Assembly: GCF_024764835.1 (NCBI RefSeq)
Contig: NZ_JALIGE010000072.1
Coordinates: forward strand, 248,001-312,000
Length of the DNA: 64,000 bases
DNA from: Scandinavium hiltneri
GTDB taxonomy: Bacteria > Pseudomonadota > Gammaproteobacteria > Enterobacterales > Enterobacteriaceae
Reading direction: 5' to 3'
The notes below the pieces were generated by a model that saw only the letters and a list, made by a program, of their open reading frames with translations, searched no databases and was not told where the DNA came from. This document shows, piece by piece, positions 8,790-17,937 of this stretch (positions within the stretch are counted from its first letter, which is position 1; each line of letters starts with the position of its first letter). A program made the translations under genes and the position numbers.

Positions 8790-8953
8790 TTTTATACCCC
8801 TGATAATTGAGATTCGGATTCGTAAAACAGCCGCTACGGGTAAACATAACTGCTAGCGGCCGCGAATGACAATGGTTTTTGCTCTGCCTCAATCATAACC
8901 CTAAACGTAGCTGAATCGAAACAAGCACGCCGCAAACCGTGACCGGGTGAGCG

Positions 8954-10012
8954 TTATTTACGCAACGCCCGGCAGATCAGATGTGACAGCAGTTCCAGCT
9001 GTCGCGCCAGCTCCATGCTCAACCAGACGTAACCATGCATCGGTGTTTCCGCCAGATCTTTGCCTTTATAGTCATTCATCAGCTGACGTAACTCGACGAC
9101 GATATCGTTCAGCTTTTCGTTGTTAGCCAGAATCGGCTGCGGATTGCCTTCATACAGCGCGTGCGCAATGGTGAGCAACGTCTGCTGGGTCATCTGCTGC
9201 ATGTCACGCAGGGTGTGGGCGTTGAGCATCAGATAGTGGCTGTCGCGCGAGGCCCACCAGGCATTGATTTGCAGTTCAAGCATACAGACCAGATTACGAT
9301 TCACCGTCTGAATGCCTTCAAAGATCGATTTCTGAATGTGGGTCTCTTTACTGGCGGGCGTTATCAGGCCACGCATCTTCACCACGTCGTTCAGGACTTT
9401 TTGCAGTCGGCGTTCAAGGCGCGGGCGTTCGAGTAAGTTCGGCGAGAATCCAGTTTGATAGAGACGGTTAAATTCAGTGACGTAGTTTGCCATCTGAATA
9501 CGCCAGTGGAGAAACGCCCGCTGCGGCCAAATCCCGGTAAACAGCATCGCCAGCAGCGAACCGATAATCACATCCCCGCTTCGCCATAGCGCCATGTGCA
9601 TATCGCCGGGTGGCGCACCGACAACCACCGCCAGCGTGATGCCAATCAGCAGCGCCTGATACGGTTTATTGCCCAGAGCCAGCCAGCCACAGAGGAACAT
9701 CGCCGCCGCGCACCACAGTAGCATCAGCGGCAGCGACATCAGCTCCAGCTTCAGGGCCACCAGCCCCAGTACGGAGCCGAAAATCGTGCCGCCGATACGC
9801 TCAAACGCACGTGGGACCACGTTTCCCCAGAAAGAGATGGGCCCCATGATAACGACCAGCGTAATGAGCGGCCAGGTCCCCTCAGGCACGTGAAAAAGGC
9901 GCACCAACAGAAACGTCAACACAAACGCGAGAGCGATACGCACCCCGTGAACAACACGGTAGTTGTGGTATAAGCGAATTTCAAAAGGACTCAGTGATTT
10001 ATCAGCGCGCAC
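8954..10012 (-). CDS. yeeA: FUSC-family membrane protein YeeA
   Basis: Inner-membrane protein of the aromatic acid exporter/fusaric acid resistance-like family. The first ~150 residues hold about five or six hydrophobic helices (ALAFVLTFLLV, WPLITLVVIMGPISF, ALLIGITLAVVVGAP), followed by a cytoplasmic helical domain. I prefer GTG 10012, which gives VRADKSLSPFE at the N-terminus and 352 residues as in E. coli; a longer frame starts at ATG 10072. Function in transport is a family inference. Confidence 0.85.
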   Translation of the reverse strand: MRADKSLSPFEIRLYHNYRVVHGVRIALAFVLTFLLVRLFHVPEGTWPLITLVVIMGPISFWGNVVPRAFERIGGTIFGSVLGLVALKLELMSLPLMLLWCAAAMFLCGWLALGNKPYQALLIGITLAVVVGAPPGDMHMALWRSGDVIIGSLLAMLFTGIWPQRAFLHWRIQMANYVTEFNRLYQTGFSPNLLERPRLERRLQKVLNDVVKMRGLITPASKETHIQKSIFEGIQTVNRNLVCMLELQINAWWASRDSHYLMLNAHTLRDMQQMTQQTLLTIAHALYEGNPQPILANNEKLNDIVVELRQLMNDYKGKDLAETPMHGYVWLSMELARQLELLSHLICRALRK

Positions 10013-10228
10013 ACCGCACTCCGGCCAGGGCAGAAAACACAATTGTATCTGTTTTTCTGCCTCTGGCATCACGGATGCGTAAATAACCTTTTAAAAAGCA
10101 GGCTTGTTTACCTTAAATAGCGCGTTTTTTAACAGAAAGATACAATTCAATCACTGAATAAATACACAGCCAAATTCAGCAAGCAGATCTGAAGGAGCCT
10201 GTGCGATATTACACAGTTCAGGAAAGTA

Positions 10229-10252
10229 AAACGCCCTCCGAAGAGAGCGTTT
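10229..10252 (-). terminator. Terminator of dacD
   Basis: Read leftward, AAACGCTCTC and GAGGGCGTTT pair (one mismatch) around a TTCG tetraloop, then TTTACTTT. It follows the dacD stop by 17 bp. Confidence 0.75.
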
Positions 10253-10269
10253 GGTCAACCGCAGTTGGC

Positions 10270-11442
10270 TCAGGATTTATGGTGCATCCAGTCGCTCAAA
10301 CGCGAGAACATGCCGCCTTTGCCCACGCTTTCCAGCGTCACCAGTGGCCAGTGAGCAACAATCTTATCGCCGTCGTAGAGTTCAATTTCCCCGACGCGCT
10401 GATGGGCCGCGATTGGCGCATCCAGCTCTTTTTTGTCCATCACGTATTTGGCTTTAATTTTCGGCACTTCGGCTTTCGGTAAGGCCAGCCAGAAGTCTTG
10501 ATCGGTGCCCAGATCGATGTGTTCTTTATCGCCGTACCAGATGCGCTCAGTGCCGACTTTTTTGCCGGTATGCAGGATCTGAACGGTATCGAAATTCTGC
10601 TGACCCCAGTGCAGTAGCTTACGCGCCTGGTCTTCACGTCCTTTCGAGCTCTCAGCGCCCATGACGACCGCAATCAGACGGCGCTTACCGTCAACCGCAG
10701 ACGCAATGATGTTAAACCCGGCGGTAGCCGTGTGGCCCGTTTTCAGTCCATCTACGTTCAGGTTTTTATCCCACAGCAAGCCGTTACGGTTGTTTTGGGT
10801 GATGCCGTTCCAGGTCAGGCTCTTCTCGCTATACATATGATAGAAGTCAGGCTCACCATGGATAATCGCCCGGGATAATACCGCGAGGTCGAACGCCGAA
10901 CTGTGCTGTCCTGGCGCATCAAGACCGTGCACGGTTTCGAAATGGGTATCTTTCAGGCCCAGTTTGCTCACGTAATCATTCATCATTTTGACGAACTGTG
11001 GCTGGCCACCTGCGACGTAGTCAGCCAACGCCACGCAGGCGTCATTCCCGGAATCGACAATCAGTCCGCGGCTCAAGTCATGCACGCTCAGACGATCGCC
11101 CGCCTTGAGGAACATCAGAGACGATCCGTCAAAAACAGGATTGCCCTTTGCCCAGGCATCGCGACCCACGGTGACCATGTCATCTCCGGTAATGCGATGG
11201 CTGTCGATCGCGCGGTCAACCACATAACCGGTCATCAGCTTTGTGAGACTGGCTGGGTTGCGCTGCTGGTGCTCGTTACCAGCGGTGAGGACCTGACCGG
11301 TGGTGTAATCCATCAGCACCCAGGATGCGGCCTGGATCGCAGGAGGTTGTGCCGGTGCGGGAATATAATCTGCAGCAACTGCGCAAGAAATGCTCGAAGC
11401 GAGCAAAGAAACAGCAATAAAAAAACGGCCTTTCAACAGCAT
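10270..11442 (-). CDS. dacD: D-alanyl-D-alanine carboxypeptidase DacD (PBP6b)
   Basis: Penicillin-binding protein that trims pentapeptide side chains in the periplasm. 390 residues with a signal peptide (cut near AVA at ~22-24). Active-site motifs are intact: S65-LT-K68, the SGN triad in IVDSGNDAC, and KTG in VDGLKTGHT. The C-terminal beta-rich domain ends in an amphipathic helix (MFSRLSDWMHH) that anchors class 5 PBPs to the inner membrane. A GAGGAT site precedes the ATG. Confidence 0.95.
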   Translation of the reverse strand: MLLKGRFFIAVSLLASSISCAVAADYIPAPAQPPAIQAASWVLMDYTTGQVLTAGNEHQQRNPASLTKLMTGYVVDRAIDSHRITGDDMVTVGRDAWAKGNPVFDGSSLMFLKAGDRLSVHDLSRGLIVDSGNDACVALADYVAGGQPQFVKMMNDYVSKLGLKDTHFETVHGLDAPGQHSSAFDLAVLSRAIIHGEPDFYHMYSEKSLTWNGITQNNRNGLLWDKNLNVDGLKTGHTATAGFNIIASAVDGKRRLIAVVMGAESSKGREDQARKLLHWGQQNFDTVQILHTGKKVGTERIWYGDKEHIDLGTDQDFWLALPKAEVPKIKAKYVMDKKELDAPIAAHQRVGEIELYDGDKIVAHWPLVTLESVGKGGMFSRLSDWMHHKS

Positions 11443-11624
11443 ATCCTCAACTTTTCGTATTCCCGTTCTTTTTACGGCAGTTACGCTTTGCTGACAGCGT
11501 TAAATTGCAAGAAAGTATGACATTTCCTGCACGCAGCGCCGAAGGATCGCCGCGCCGCGCTTCTGATGATCGGGCAAATCGTTTACCATTACTGGCTAAC
11601 GCGCTCACGGGTAACAGACAGACT

Positions 11625-13049
11625 ATGCAAGAAACGCAACCGCAAGCCGGATTCCTGTTTCACGACTACGAAACCTTCGGCACCCACCCGCAGCTGGACC
11701 GCCCCGCTCAGTTCGCGGCCATTCGCACCGACGCTGATTTCAATATCATTGGCGAACCTGAAGTCTTCTACTGCAAGCCTGCCGATGATTATCTGCCGCA
11801 GCCTCAGGCAGTCATGATCACCGGCATCACGCCGCAGGAAGCGCTGGCCAAAGGCGAAAATGAAGCGGCGTTTGCGAAACGGATCCATGATCTGTTTACC
11901 GTGCCGAAAACCTGCGTGGTTGGCTACAACAACGTGCGTTTCGATGATGAAGTGACGCGTAACATTTTCTACCGTAATTTCTTCGACCCGTACGCCTGGA
12001 GCTGGCAGAACCATAACTCTCGCTGGGATCTGCTCGATGTGATGCGCGCCTGCTACGCCCTGCGTCCGGAAGGCATCAACTGGCCAGAAAACGAAGACGG
12101 TTTGCCGAGCTTTCGCCTGGAACATCTGACCAAAGCCAACGGGATCGAGCACAGCAACGCCCACGATGCGATGGCCGACGTGTACGCCACCATCGCGATG
12201 GCAAAGCTGGTGAAAGACCGTCAACCGCGCCTGTTCGATTATCTGTATACCTTCCGCGGAAAGAACAAACTGGCGACGCTGATTGACGTGCCGCAAATGA
12301 AACCGCTGGTGCATATCTCCGGTATGTTCGGGGCGTGGCGCGGAAACACCAGTTGGGTGGCACCGCTGGCCTGGCACCCGGACAACCGTAACGCGGTGAT
12401 TATGGTCGACCTGGCGGGTGATATGTCGCCGCTACTCGAACTGAACGCTGATGAACTGCGTGAGCGTTTATACACGCCGAAAGCCTCTCTCGGCGAACTG
12501 TCGGCGGTTCCAGTGAAACTGGTGCATCTGAATAAATGCCCTATTCTCGCGCAGGGCAATACATTACGCCCGGAAGATGCCGATCGTTTGGGTATCAACC
12601 GCCAGCTGTGCCTGGATAACCTCAAGGTGCTGCGCGATAACCCGCAGGTGCGCGATAAAGTGGTGGCGATATTTGCTGAAGCGGAGCCTTTTGTACCCTC
12701 AGAAAACGTCGACACCCAGCTCTACAACGGTTTCTTTAGTGATGCGGACCGCGCAGCGATGAAAATTCTTCTGGAGACCGAGCCGCATAATCTGCCCGCG
12801 CTGGATCTCACCTTTGCCGATAAGCGCATCGAAAAACTGCTGTTCAACTATCGGGCGCGTAATTTCCCCGGCACGCTGGATGAATCAGAGCAACAGCGCT
12901 GGTTGCAGCACCGTCGTAACGTCTTTACCCCGGAATTCCTACAGGCTTATGCCGATGAACTGCAGCAGCTGTACATTCAGTATGACGGGAATGACGAGAA
13001 ACTCGCCCTGCTGAAAGCGCTGTATCAATACGCGCAAGAGATTGTTTAA
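11625..13049 (+). CDS. sbcB: Exodeoxyribonuclease I SbcB
   Basis: Processive 3'-5' single-strand DNA exonuclease in recombination and mismatch repair. ATG 11625 gives 474 residues, matching E. coli, with DEDDh residues D14 and E16 in HDYETFG and later acidic residues in NVRFDDE and the HDAMADVY motif. The frame is open upstream to 11505, but those 40 residues look like spacer and overlap the dacD promoter region. The ribosome site is poor, which fits low expression. SH3-like and helical C-terminal domains are complete. Confidence 0.95.
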   Translation: MQETQPQAGFLFHDYETFGTHPQLDRPAQFAAIRTDADFNIIGEPEVFYCKPADDYLPQPQAVMITGITPQEALAKGENEAAFAKRIHDLFTVPKTCVVGYNNVRFDDEVTRNIFYRNFFDPYAWSWQNHNSRWDLLDVMRACYALRPEGINWPENEDGLPSFRLEHLTKANGIEHSNAHDAMADVYATIAMAKLVKDRQPRLFDYLYTFRGKNKLATLIDVPQMKPLVHISGMFGAWRGNTSWVAPLAWHPDNRNAVIMVDLAGDMSPLLELNADELRERLYTPKASLGELSAVPVKLVHLNKCPILAQGNTLRPEDADRLGINRQLCLDNLKVLRDNPQVRDKVVAIFAEAEPFVPSENVDTQLYNGFFSDADRAAMKILLETEPHNLPALDLTFADKRIEKLLFNYRARNFPGTLDESEQQRWLQHRRNVFTPEFLQAYADELQQLYIQYDGNDEKLALLKALYQYAQEIV

Positions 13050-13066
13050 GTCTGCATAACAGGCAT

Positions 13067-13100
13067 AAAAAAACCGGAGACAGTGTCTCCGGTTTTTTTT
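13067..13100. terminator. Two-way terminator between sbcB and plaP
   Basis: ACCGGAGACA and TGTCTCCGGT pair, with seven A before and eight T after, so it can end both the rightward sbcB and the leftward plaP transcripts. Confidence 0.92.
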
Positions 13101-13117
13101 GATATCGCGCGTCGAGA

Positions 13118-14476
13118 TTACGCGATGTCTTCGTACTGCGGCACCGGGTTACGGAAGCTGCGGGTCACACAGGCCAGATAAATCAGGCCACCTGCACCCC
13201 AAATCAGACCGAGAACCATCGAGCTTTCTTCCAGGTTAATCCACAGCGCACCAACGGTCAGCGCACCACATACCGGCATAAACAGGTAGTTGAAGTGATC
13301 TTTCAGCGTTTTGTTGCGCTTTTCACGGATCCAGAACTGCGAGATAACGGACAGGTTAACGAAGGTGAAAGCCACCAGCGCACCGAAGTTAATCAACGCC
13401 GTTGCTGTTACCAGGTCAAATTTAATCGCCAGCAGAGCAATTGCACCCACCAGCACCACGTTCCATGCCGGGGTACGCCATTTCGGATGCACGTAACCGA
13501 AGAAGCTTTTCGGGAACACGCCATCGCGGCCCATCACATACATCAGACGAGAAACGCCTGCGTGTGCGGCCATGCCGGATGCCAGTACGGTCACGCTTGA
13601 GAAGATAAGCACGCACCACTGGAAGGTTGTACCCGCCACGTACAGCATGATTTCTGGCTGTGACGCATCGGGATCCTTGAAGCGAGAGATGTCAGGGAAA
13701 TACAGTTGCAGGAAGTAAGATGCAACGATAAAGACCCCGCCGCCAATCAGCGCCGTCAGGACAATGGCTTTCGGGATAACGCGCTCGGCATCTTTGGTTT
13801 CTTCAGACAAAGAAGAGATACCGTCGAAGCCCAGGAACGAGAAGCACAGAATTGTCGCACCGGTGATCATCGGCGTGATATGCGCGCCTTCAGACCAGAA
13901 TGGACGACTACTGGTCAGCGTACCTGCACCCGTACCGTTGTGAACGCCCCAGATGATCATGCCGACAATAACGGCAACGATACCCATCTGCAGCACCACA
14001 ATCAGGGTGTTGAAGTTAGCCACGGTTTTAATGCTGCGCAGGTTAGAAATGGTCATAAAGGCCACTAACCCGACAACAAATATCCACGATGGAACCGAAG
14101 GTACCAGCGCTTCAAAGTAGATTTTTGCCAACAGGATATTGATCATCGGCATAAACAGATAATCAAGCAGCGAAGACCAACCCACCATAAAGCCAACCGT
14201 CGGGCTAATGGATTTCTGGGCGTAGGTATAGGCTGATCCTGCGGACGGATAGCGGCGAACCAGCTTACCGTAACTTAACGCAGTAAACAGGATGGCTACC
14301 AGAGCGAATGCATAGGCTGTCGGGACGTGACCATCGGTCAGTCCAGATACGATACCGAAAGTATCGAACAGCGTCATAGGCTGCATATAGGCAAGACCCA
14401 TCATAACAACCGGAATCAACGTAAGAGTCTTACGTAATTCCACGCGAGAGGTGTTTGGAGTAGCGTTATGCGACAT
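13118..14476 (-). CDS. plaP: Low-affinity putrescine importer PlaP
   Basis: APC-superfamily cytoplasmic-membrane permease, 452 residues with about 12 hydrophobic helices. It matches E. coli PlaP (YeeF), a proton-driven putrescine importer linked to surface motility. The N-terminal helix carries the GLAYMQPMTLFDTFG segment and the interior has the family FSFLGFDGISSLSEET stretch. It is far from the puu genes on the map of E. coli but only 8 kb from puuB here. Confidence 0.94.
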   Translation of the reverse strand: MSHNATPNTSRVELRKTLTLIPVVMMGLAYMQPMTLFDTFGIVSGLTDGHVPTAYAFALVAILFTALSYGKLVRRYPSAGSAYTYAQKSISPTVGFMVGWSSLLDYLFMPMINILLAKIYFEALVPSVPSWIFVVGLVAFMTISNLRSIKTVANFNTLIVVLQMGIVAVIVGMIIWGVHNGTGAGTLTSSRPFWSEGAHITPMITGATILCFSFLGFDGISSLSEETKDAERVIPKAIVLTALIGGGVFIVASYFLQLYFPDISRFKDPDASQPEIMLYVAGTTFQWCVLIFSSVTVLASGMAAHAGVSRLMYVMGRDGVFPKSFFGYVHPKWRTPAWNVVLVGAIALLAIKFDLVTATALINFGALVAFTFVNLSVISQFWIREKRNKTLKDHFNYLFMPVCGALTVGALWINLEESSMVLGLIWGAGGLIYLACVTRSFRNPVPQYEDIA

Positions 14477-14625
14477 GGTTATTCCCCTTTACGGTGAAAA
14501 CCGTCGCGTAAGCAAAAAATTGCCCCATTTTTTGTATTCCTCGGCGACAACAACTGTCGATTTTTAAGTAAGTATCTATCCGGTACGAAGCCCGGCCTCT
14601 TGTATGAATGAGTGTGTCTCGAAAG

Positions 14626-14661
14626 CAAAAAAATAACCGACGCCATAAAATTGCGTCGGTT
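14626..14661 (-). terminator. Terminator of yeeY
   Basis: AACCGACGC and GCGTCGGTT form a perfect 9 bp stem. Read leftward it is followed by ATTTTTTT; read rightward it is followed by a less regular T-rich stretch. It lies between the yeeY stop and plaP. Confidence 0.8.
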
Positions 14662-14757
14662 AGTCTCTTTTTTGCTGGCGCGTATTTTGCCCCCTTCCCC
14701 CTATAAAAACAAGAGAACGAGAGGCTCATCCAAGAAAACTTTTCCATAAATGCCTGA

Positions 14758-15675
14758 TTATTCATCAGGGGTGCGGTTATAGACTGCCGCGATAGCACTA
14801 TTTGCCAAAACAGCTTCCCGCCACCAGGCGCTCGCCAGGCCCGCGGTCTGCTCGTTCCAGCCAATCCACACCGCATCAAACGGCACGTGAGCCGCAACCT
14901 GTTTTTCGACTAACGCGCCGCTGTCGAGAAACCGCTGCGCCAGGTAACGCGGAAGATAACCACAGCCCAGACCGCTGATTTGCAGCTCCAGCTTGGTTTT
15001 AAAATCAAAAACGGTGATCGCTTCCTGATCCTCAAGCACCTGCTGAAATGCAGGACAGTCAGGCGTAGTGCCGTCGCCGACGATAATCGCCCGATGGCGT
15101 TTGATGGTTTTGCGGTTCAGCGGTTCGGCCTCTTCCGCCAAAGGATGATGGGCCGCCACAACGAAAATCTGCTCCAGCTCACCTAAAGGCGCGAAACCGA
15201 AATCACTGAGCGGCGGCGGGTCGTGCAGCGCGCCGATAACAATATCGGCCCGGCCCTGCACCAGCGCATCCCAGGAACCACCGAGAATGCCGTTGATAAA
15301 CTTCAGCCGCGTCACGCTGTGCCGTTGGTAGAACTGTTCAATCAACGGAGCCAGTAATGAGAAAGGAAAGGTATCGTCCACGCCGATAACCAGATCGTTC
15401 TCCCAGCCTTCGTGCAGTTTGACCGCCTGCTTTTCGAGTTCGCGCACCGTGTGCAGGACTTCCCGCCCCTTTTCCAGCAGCATTTGCCCGGTGCGGGTGA
15501 ACTTCGCGCGATGCCCGCTGCGGTCGAGCAGTTGAATATTGAGGTCGCTTTCCAGCTTGTGAACGGTGTAGCTCAGTGCGGAAGGGGTTTTGAAGAGCTT
15601 TGCCGATGCCGCAGCAAAGCTCCCTTCTTTATCGAGCGCATCAAGAATGATGAGAACTTCCAGTAATGGTTTCAT
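14758..15675 (-). CDS. yeeY: LysR-family transcriptional regulator YeeY
   Basis: 305 residues. An N-terminal winged helix-turn-helix (1-60, with GSFAAASAKLFKTPSALSYTVHKLE) is followed by a two-lobed effector-binding domain (~90-300). It matches E. coli YeeY; ligand and targets are not known to me. It lies 39 bp after yeeZ on the same strand and probably shares its transcript. Confidence 0.9.
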   Translation of the reverse strand: MKPLLEVLIILDALDKEGSFAAASAKLFKTPSALSYTVHKLESDLNIQLLDRSGHRAKFTRTGQMLLEKGREVLHTVRELEKQAVKLHEGWENDLVIGVDDTFPFSLLAPLIEQFYQRHSVTRLKFINGILGGSWDALVQGRADIVIGALHDPPPLSDFGFAPLGELEQIFVVAAHHPLAEEAEPLNRKTIKRHRAIIVGDGTTPDCPAFQQVLEDQEAITVFDFKTKLELQISGLGCGYLPRYLAQRFLDSGALVEKQVAAHVPFDAVWIGWNEQTAGLASAWWREAVLANSAIAAVYNRTPDE

Positions 15676-15714
15676 CGTCGCCCCCAGTCGGTACGCGATG
15701 TCACCGCGGGTCGT

Positions 15715-16533
15715 TTACTCCAGCGGCATCACCAGCGGGTCGGGATGCTGGTACTCAAACCCCAGCTCAGAACAGATGCGGTTACCATCAATAATGCGTC
15801 CAATCTCTGCGCTATCGCTGAATACCGGCGGCTCAAGTCCAAGCTCGCGGGCCATCTGCGGGTAAAACGTTGAACGAGCTGGATGTCCGGGTGCACATAA
15901 ATTATAGATGTGCCCGCCCTTCGGTGCCTGAAGCAAAAGCGTTATCGCGGAAATGACATCTTCCAGATGCACCAGGTTGACGCCCTGTTGCCCATCCGGC
16001 GCGGATTTCCCGGCAAAGAATCGCCCCGGATGACGCTCCGGCCCGACCAGGCCCGCCAGGCGCAGAATATCGACGGACGTCCCTGGCAGATTGTGCAGCC
16101 AGTCTTCCAGCTCTTTCAGCACGCGGCCGCTGGAAGTTATCGGGTCGCGCGGGGCATTCTCTTTCATCGTGCCCTGCCCTTTGCCGTACACCGACGTCGA
16201 GCTGGTGAACACAATTCGCGGGATGTGATACGCCAGCGCACTGTCGACAAGCTCCTGCACCGCCTGCAGGTAAAACTCTTCGCCGGGACCGCTGCGCCGC
16301 GCAGGGAGCGTGATAACCAGCGCGTCGACGTTCATCAATGCATCCAAATCGTCCGTGTCACAGACCAGCTGCGGATCCAGGCGCAACAGATAGCTGTCGA
16401 TGCCACACATTCTCGCGGCCTCAATCCCATCTTCGGTGGTTTTACTGCCGGACACCTGCCAGCCCCGCGCGCTCAACGACAGTGCCAGCGGCATACCCAG
16501 CCAGCCCAAACCTACGATTGCGACCTTTTTCAT
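15715..16533 (-). CDS. yeeZ: NAD(P)-binding SDR-type protein YeeZ
   Basis: 272-residue Rossmann-fold protein of the extended short-chain dehydrogenase/epimerase group, very similar to E. coli YeeZ. The nucleotide loop is GLGWLGMPLA (8-17), and SSTSVYG resembles the catalytic Ser strand of sugar epimerases. Substrate is unknown. It is immediately upstream of the his control region and transcribed away from it. Confidence 0.9.
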   Translation of the reverse strand: MKKVAIVGLGWLGMPLALSLSARGWQVSGSKTTEDGIEAARMCGIDSYLLRLDPQLVCDTDDLDALMNVDALVITLPARRSGPGEEFYLQAVQELVDSALAYHIPRIVFTSSTSVYGKGQGTMKENAPRDPITSSGRVLKELEDWLHNLPGTSVDILRLAGLVGPERHPGRFFAGKSAPDGQQGVNLVHLEDVISAITLLLQAPKGGHIYNLCAPGHPARSTFYPQMARELGLEPPVFSDSAEIGRIIDGNRICSELGFEYQHPDPLVMPLE

Positions 16534-16599
16534 CTGTGTTCTCCTGACTCGTTCGCATTCCTTTTATAAGGCTACGCCAGCCCTCGCCAACTGACAATT

Positions 16600-16726
16600 T
16601 ATACTCGTCATACTTCAAGCCGCATGTGCGTTGGCTACGTCTGTTCACCCTGGTCACATAGCTAACTATGCTCCCAGGGATTCTCAGACTTGCCGCCTGC
16701 CTGCGGCTCGAATTATCTAGAGTATA
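16600..16726. repeat. ERIC element between yeeZ and hisL
   Basis: Exactly 127 bp, the canonical ERIC length, with 7 bp terminal inverted repeats TATACTC and GAGTATA. The core shows GTGCGTTGGCTACG and the CTCCCAGGGATTCTCA stretch. It sits about 40 bp upstream of the his promoter. Confidence 0.92.
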
Positions 16727-16766
16727 TCTGATGAATATGAAATGAATTAAAGATGTAAAAAAGGCC

Positions 16767-16796
16767 TTGCTTTATAGCGATGAACTGGTTTAGGTT
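16767..16796 (+). promoter_or_regulatory. his operon promoter
   Basis: TTGCTT (16767-16772) and TAGGTT (16791-16796) with 18 bp spacing, and the GTTAAAAGGCATC that follows, match the E. coli hisp1 promoter region. The leader transcript then covers hisL and the attenuator. Confidence 0.75.
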
Positions 16797-16835
16797 AAAA
16801 GGCATCAAATGCATAAGCATTCAACGAGAAATTTT

Positions 16836-16886
16836 ATGAACAGCGTTCAATTTAAAAACCACCACCATCACCATCACCCTGACTAG
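16836..16886 (+). CDS. hisL: His operon leader peptide HisL
   Basis: A 16-codon leader, MNSVQFKNHHHHHHPD, with six consecutive His codons. Stalling at these codons when charged tRNA-His is scarce favours the antiterminator over the attenuator at 16947-16985. The E. coli leader as I recall has seven His; here codon 8 is AAC (Asn) where His is expected, and codons 2-3 also differ. The CAC/CAT mix and the 60 bp gap to the terminator stem are typical of his leaders. Confidence 0.93.
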   Translation: MNSVQFKNHHHHHHPD

Positions 16887-16946
16887 TCTTTCAGGCGATG
16901 TGTGCTGGAAGACAGTTAGATCTTCCAGTGGTGCAGAACGCAAGAG

Positions 16947-16985
16947 AAAGCCCCCGGAAGATCGCACTTCCGGGGGCTTTTTTTT
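16947..16985 (+). terminator. his attenuator terminator
   Basis: AAAGCCCCCGGAAG and CTTCCGGGGGCTTT form a very strong GC-rich stem with a 6-base loop and are followed by a T-run. It lies between hisL and hisG and is the terminator arm of the histidine attenuator. Confidence 0.93.
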
Positions 16986-17031
16986 GGACGCAAGTTTCGA
17001 GTAATTCAGACAGGACTACGAGGATATAAGA

Positions 17032-17931
17032 ATGTTAGACAACACACGTTTACGCATAGCCATGCAGAAATCTGGGCGTTTAAGCGATGATTCACGCGAA
17101 TTGCTCGCCCGCTGTGGCATAAAAATTAATATGCACACTCAGCGCCTGATCGCGCTGGCTGAGAATATGCCTATCGATATTCTGCGCGTACGTGACGACG
17201 ATATCCCGGGTCTGATCATGGACGGCGTCGTTGACCTCGGCATTATTGGCGAAAACGTGCTGGAAGAAGAGCTGTTGAGTCGTCGCGCTCAGGGCGAAGA
17301 CCCGCGTTATTTCACTCTGCGTCGCCTTGATTTTGGCGGCTGCCGTTTCTCACTGGCTGTTTCTGTTGACGACCCGTGGGATGGCCCAATCAGCCTCAAT
17401 AATAAACGTATTGCGACCTCGTATCCGCACCTGCTCAAACGTTACCTCGATGGTAAAGGCGTTCAGTTTAAATCCTGCTTATTGAACGGGTCTGTTGAAG
17501 TCGCGCCGCGTGCCGGTCTGGCCGATGCGATTTGCGACCTGGTGTCTACCGGCGCGACGCTTGAAGCCAACGGCCTGCGCGAAGTCGAAGTCATTTACCG
17601 CTCCAAAGCCTGCCTGATCCAGCGCGACGGTGAAATGCCGGAAGCCAAACAACAGCTGATCGACAAGCTGTTGACCCGTATTCAGGGCGTGATTCAGGCC
17701 CGTGAATCGAAATACATCATGATGCACGCGCCGACTGAGCGCCTGGAAGAAGTGATTGCCCTGCTACCGGGCGCTGAACGCCCAACCATTCTGCCGCTGG
17801 CAGGCGATCAGCAGCGCGTGGCGATGCACATGGTGAGCAGTGAAACCCTGTTCTGGGAAACCATGGAAAAACTGAAAGCGCTGGGTGCCAGTTCAATTCT
17901 GGTGCTGCCAATTGAGAAGATGATGGAGTAA
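17032..17931 (+). CDS. hisG: ATP phosphoribosyltransferase HisG
   Basis: First, feedback-inhibited step of histidine synthesis: ATP plus PRPP gives phosphoribosyl-ATP. 299 residues, the long single-chain form with two catalytic lobes and a C-terminal ACT-like regulatory domain (~225-299) that binds histidine. The DGVVDLGIIGENVLEE segment and the phosphate-binding DLVSTGATLEANGL loop are clear. It starts the structural operon; hisD follows after 6 bp. Confidence 0.97.
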   Translation: MLDNTRLRIAMQKSGRLSDDSRELLARCGIKINMHTQRLIALAENMPIDILRVRDDDIPGLIMDGVVDLGIIGENVLEEELLSRRAQGEDPRYFTLRRLDFGGCRFSLAVSVDDPWDGPISLNNKRIATSYPHLLKRYLDGKGVQFKSCLLNGSVEVAPRAGLADAICDLVSTGATLEANGLREVEVIYRSKACLIQRDGEMPEAKQQLIDKLLTRIQGVIQARESKYIMMHAPTERLEEVIALLPGAERPTILPLAGDQQRVAMHMVSSETLFWETMEKLKALGASSILVLPIEKMME

Positions 17932-17937
17932 CTGACC

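Noticed and set aside
11505..11624. Longer N-terminus for SbcB
   Set aside because: The extra 40 residues do not align with exonuclease I, and the region is the divergent promoter space with dacD.
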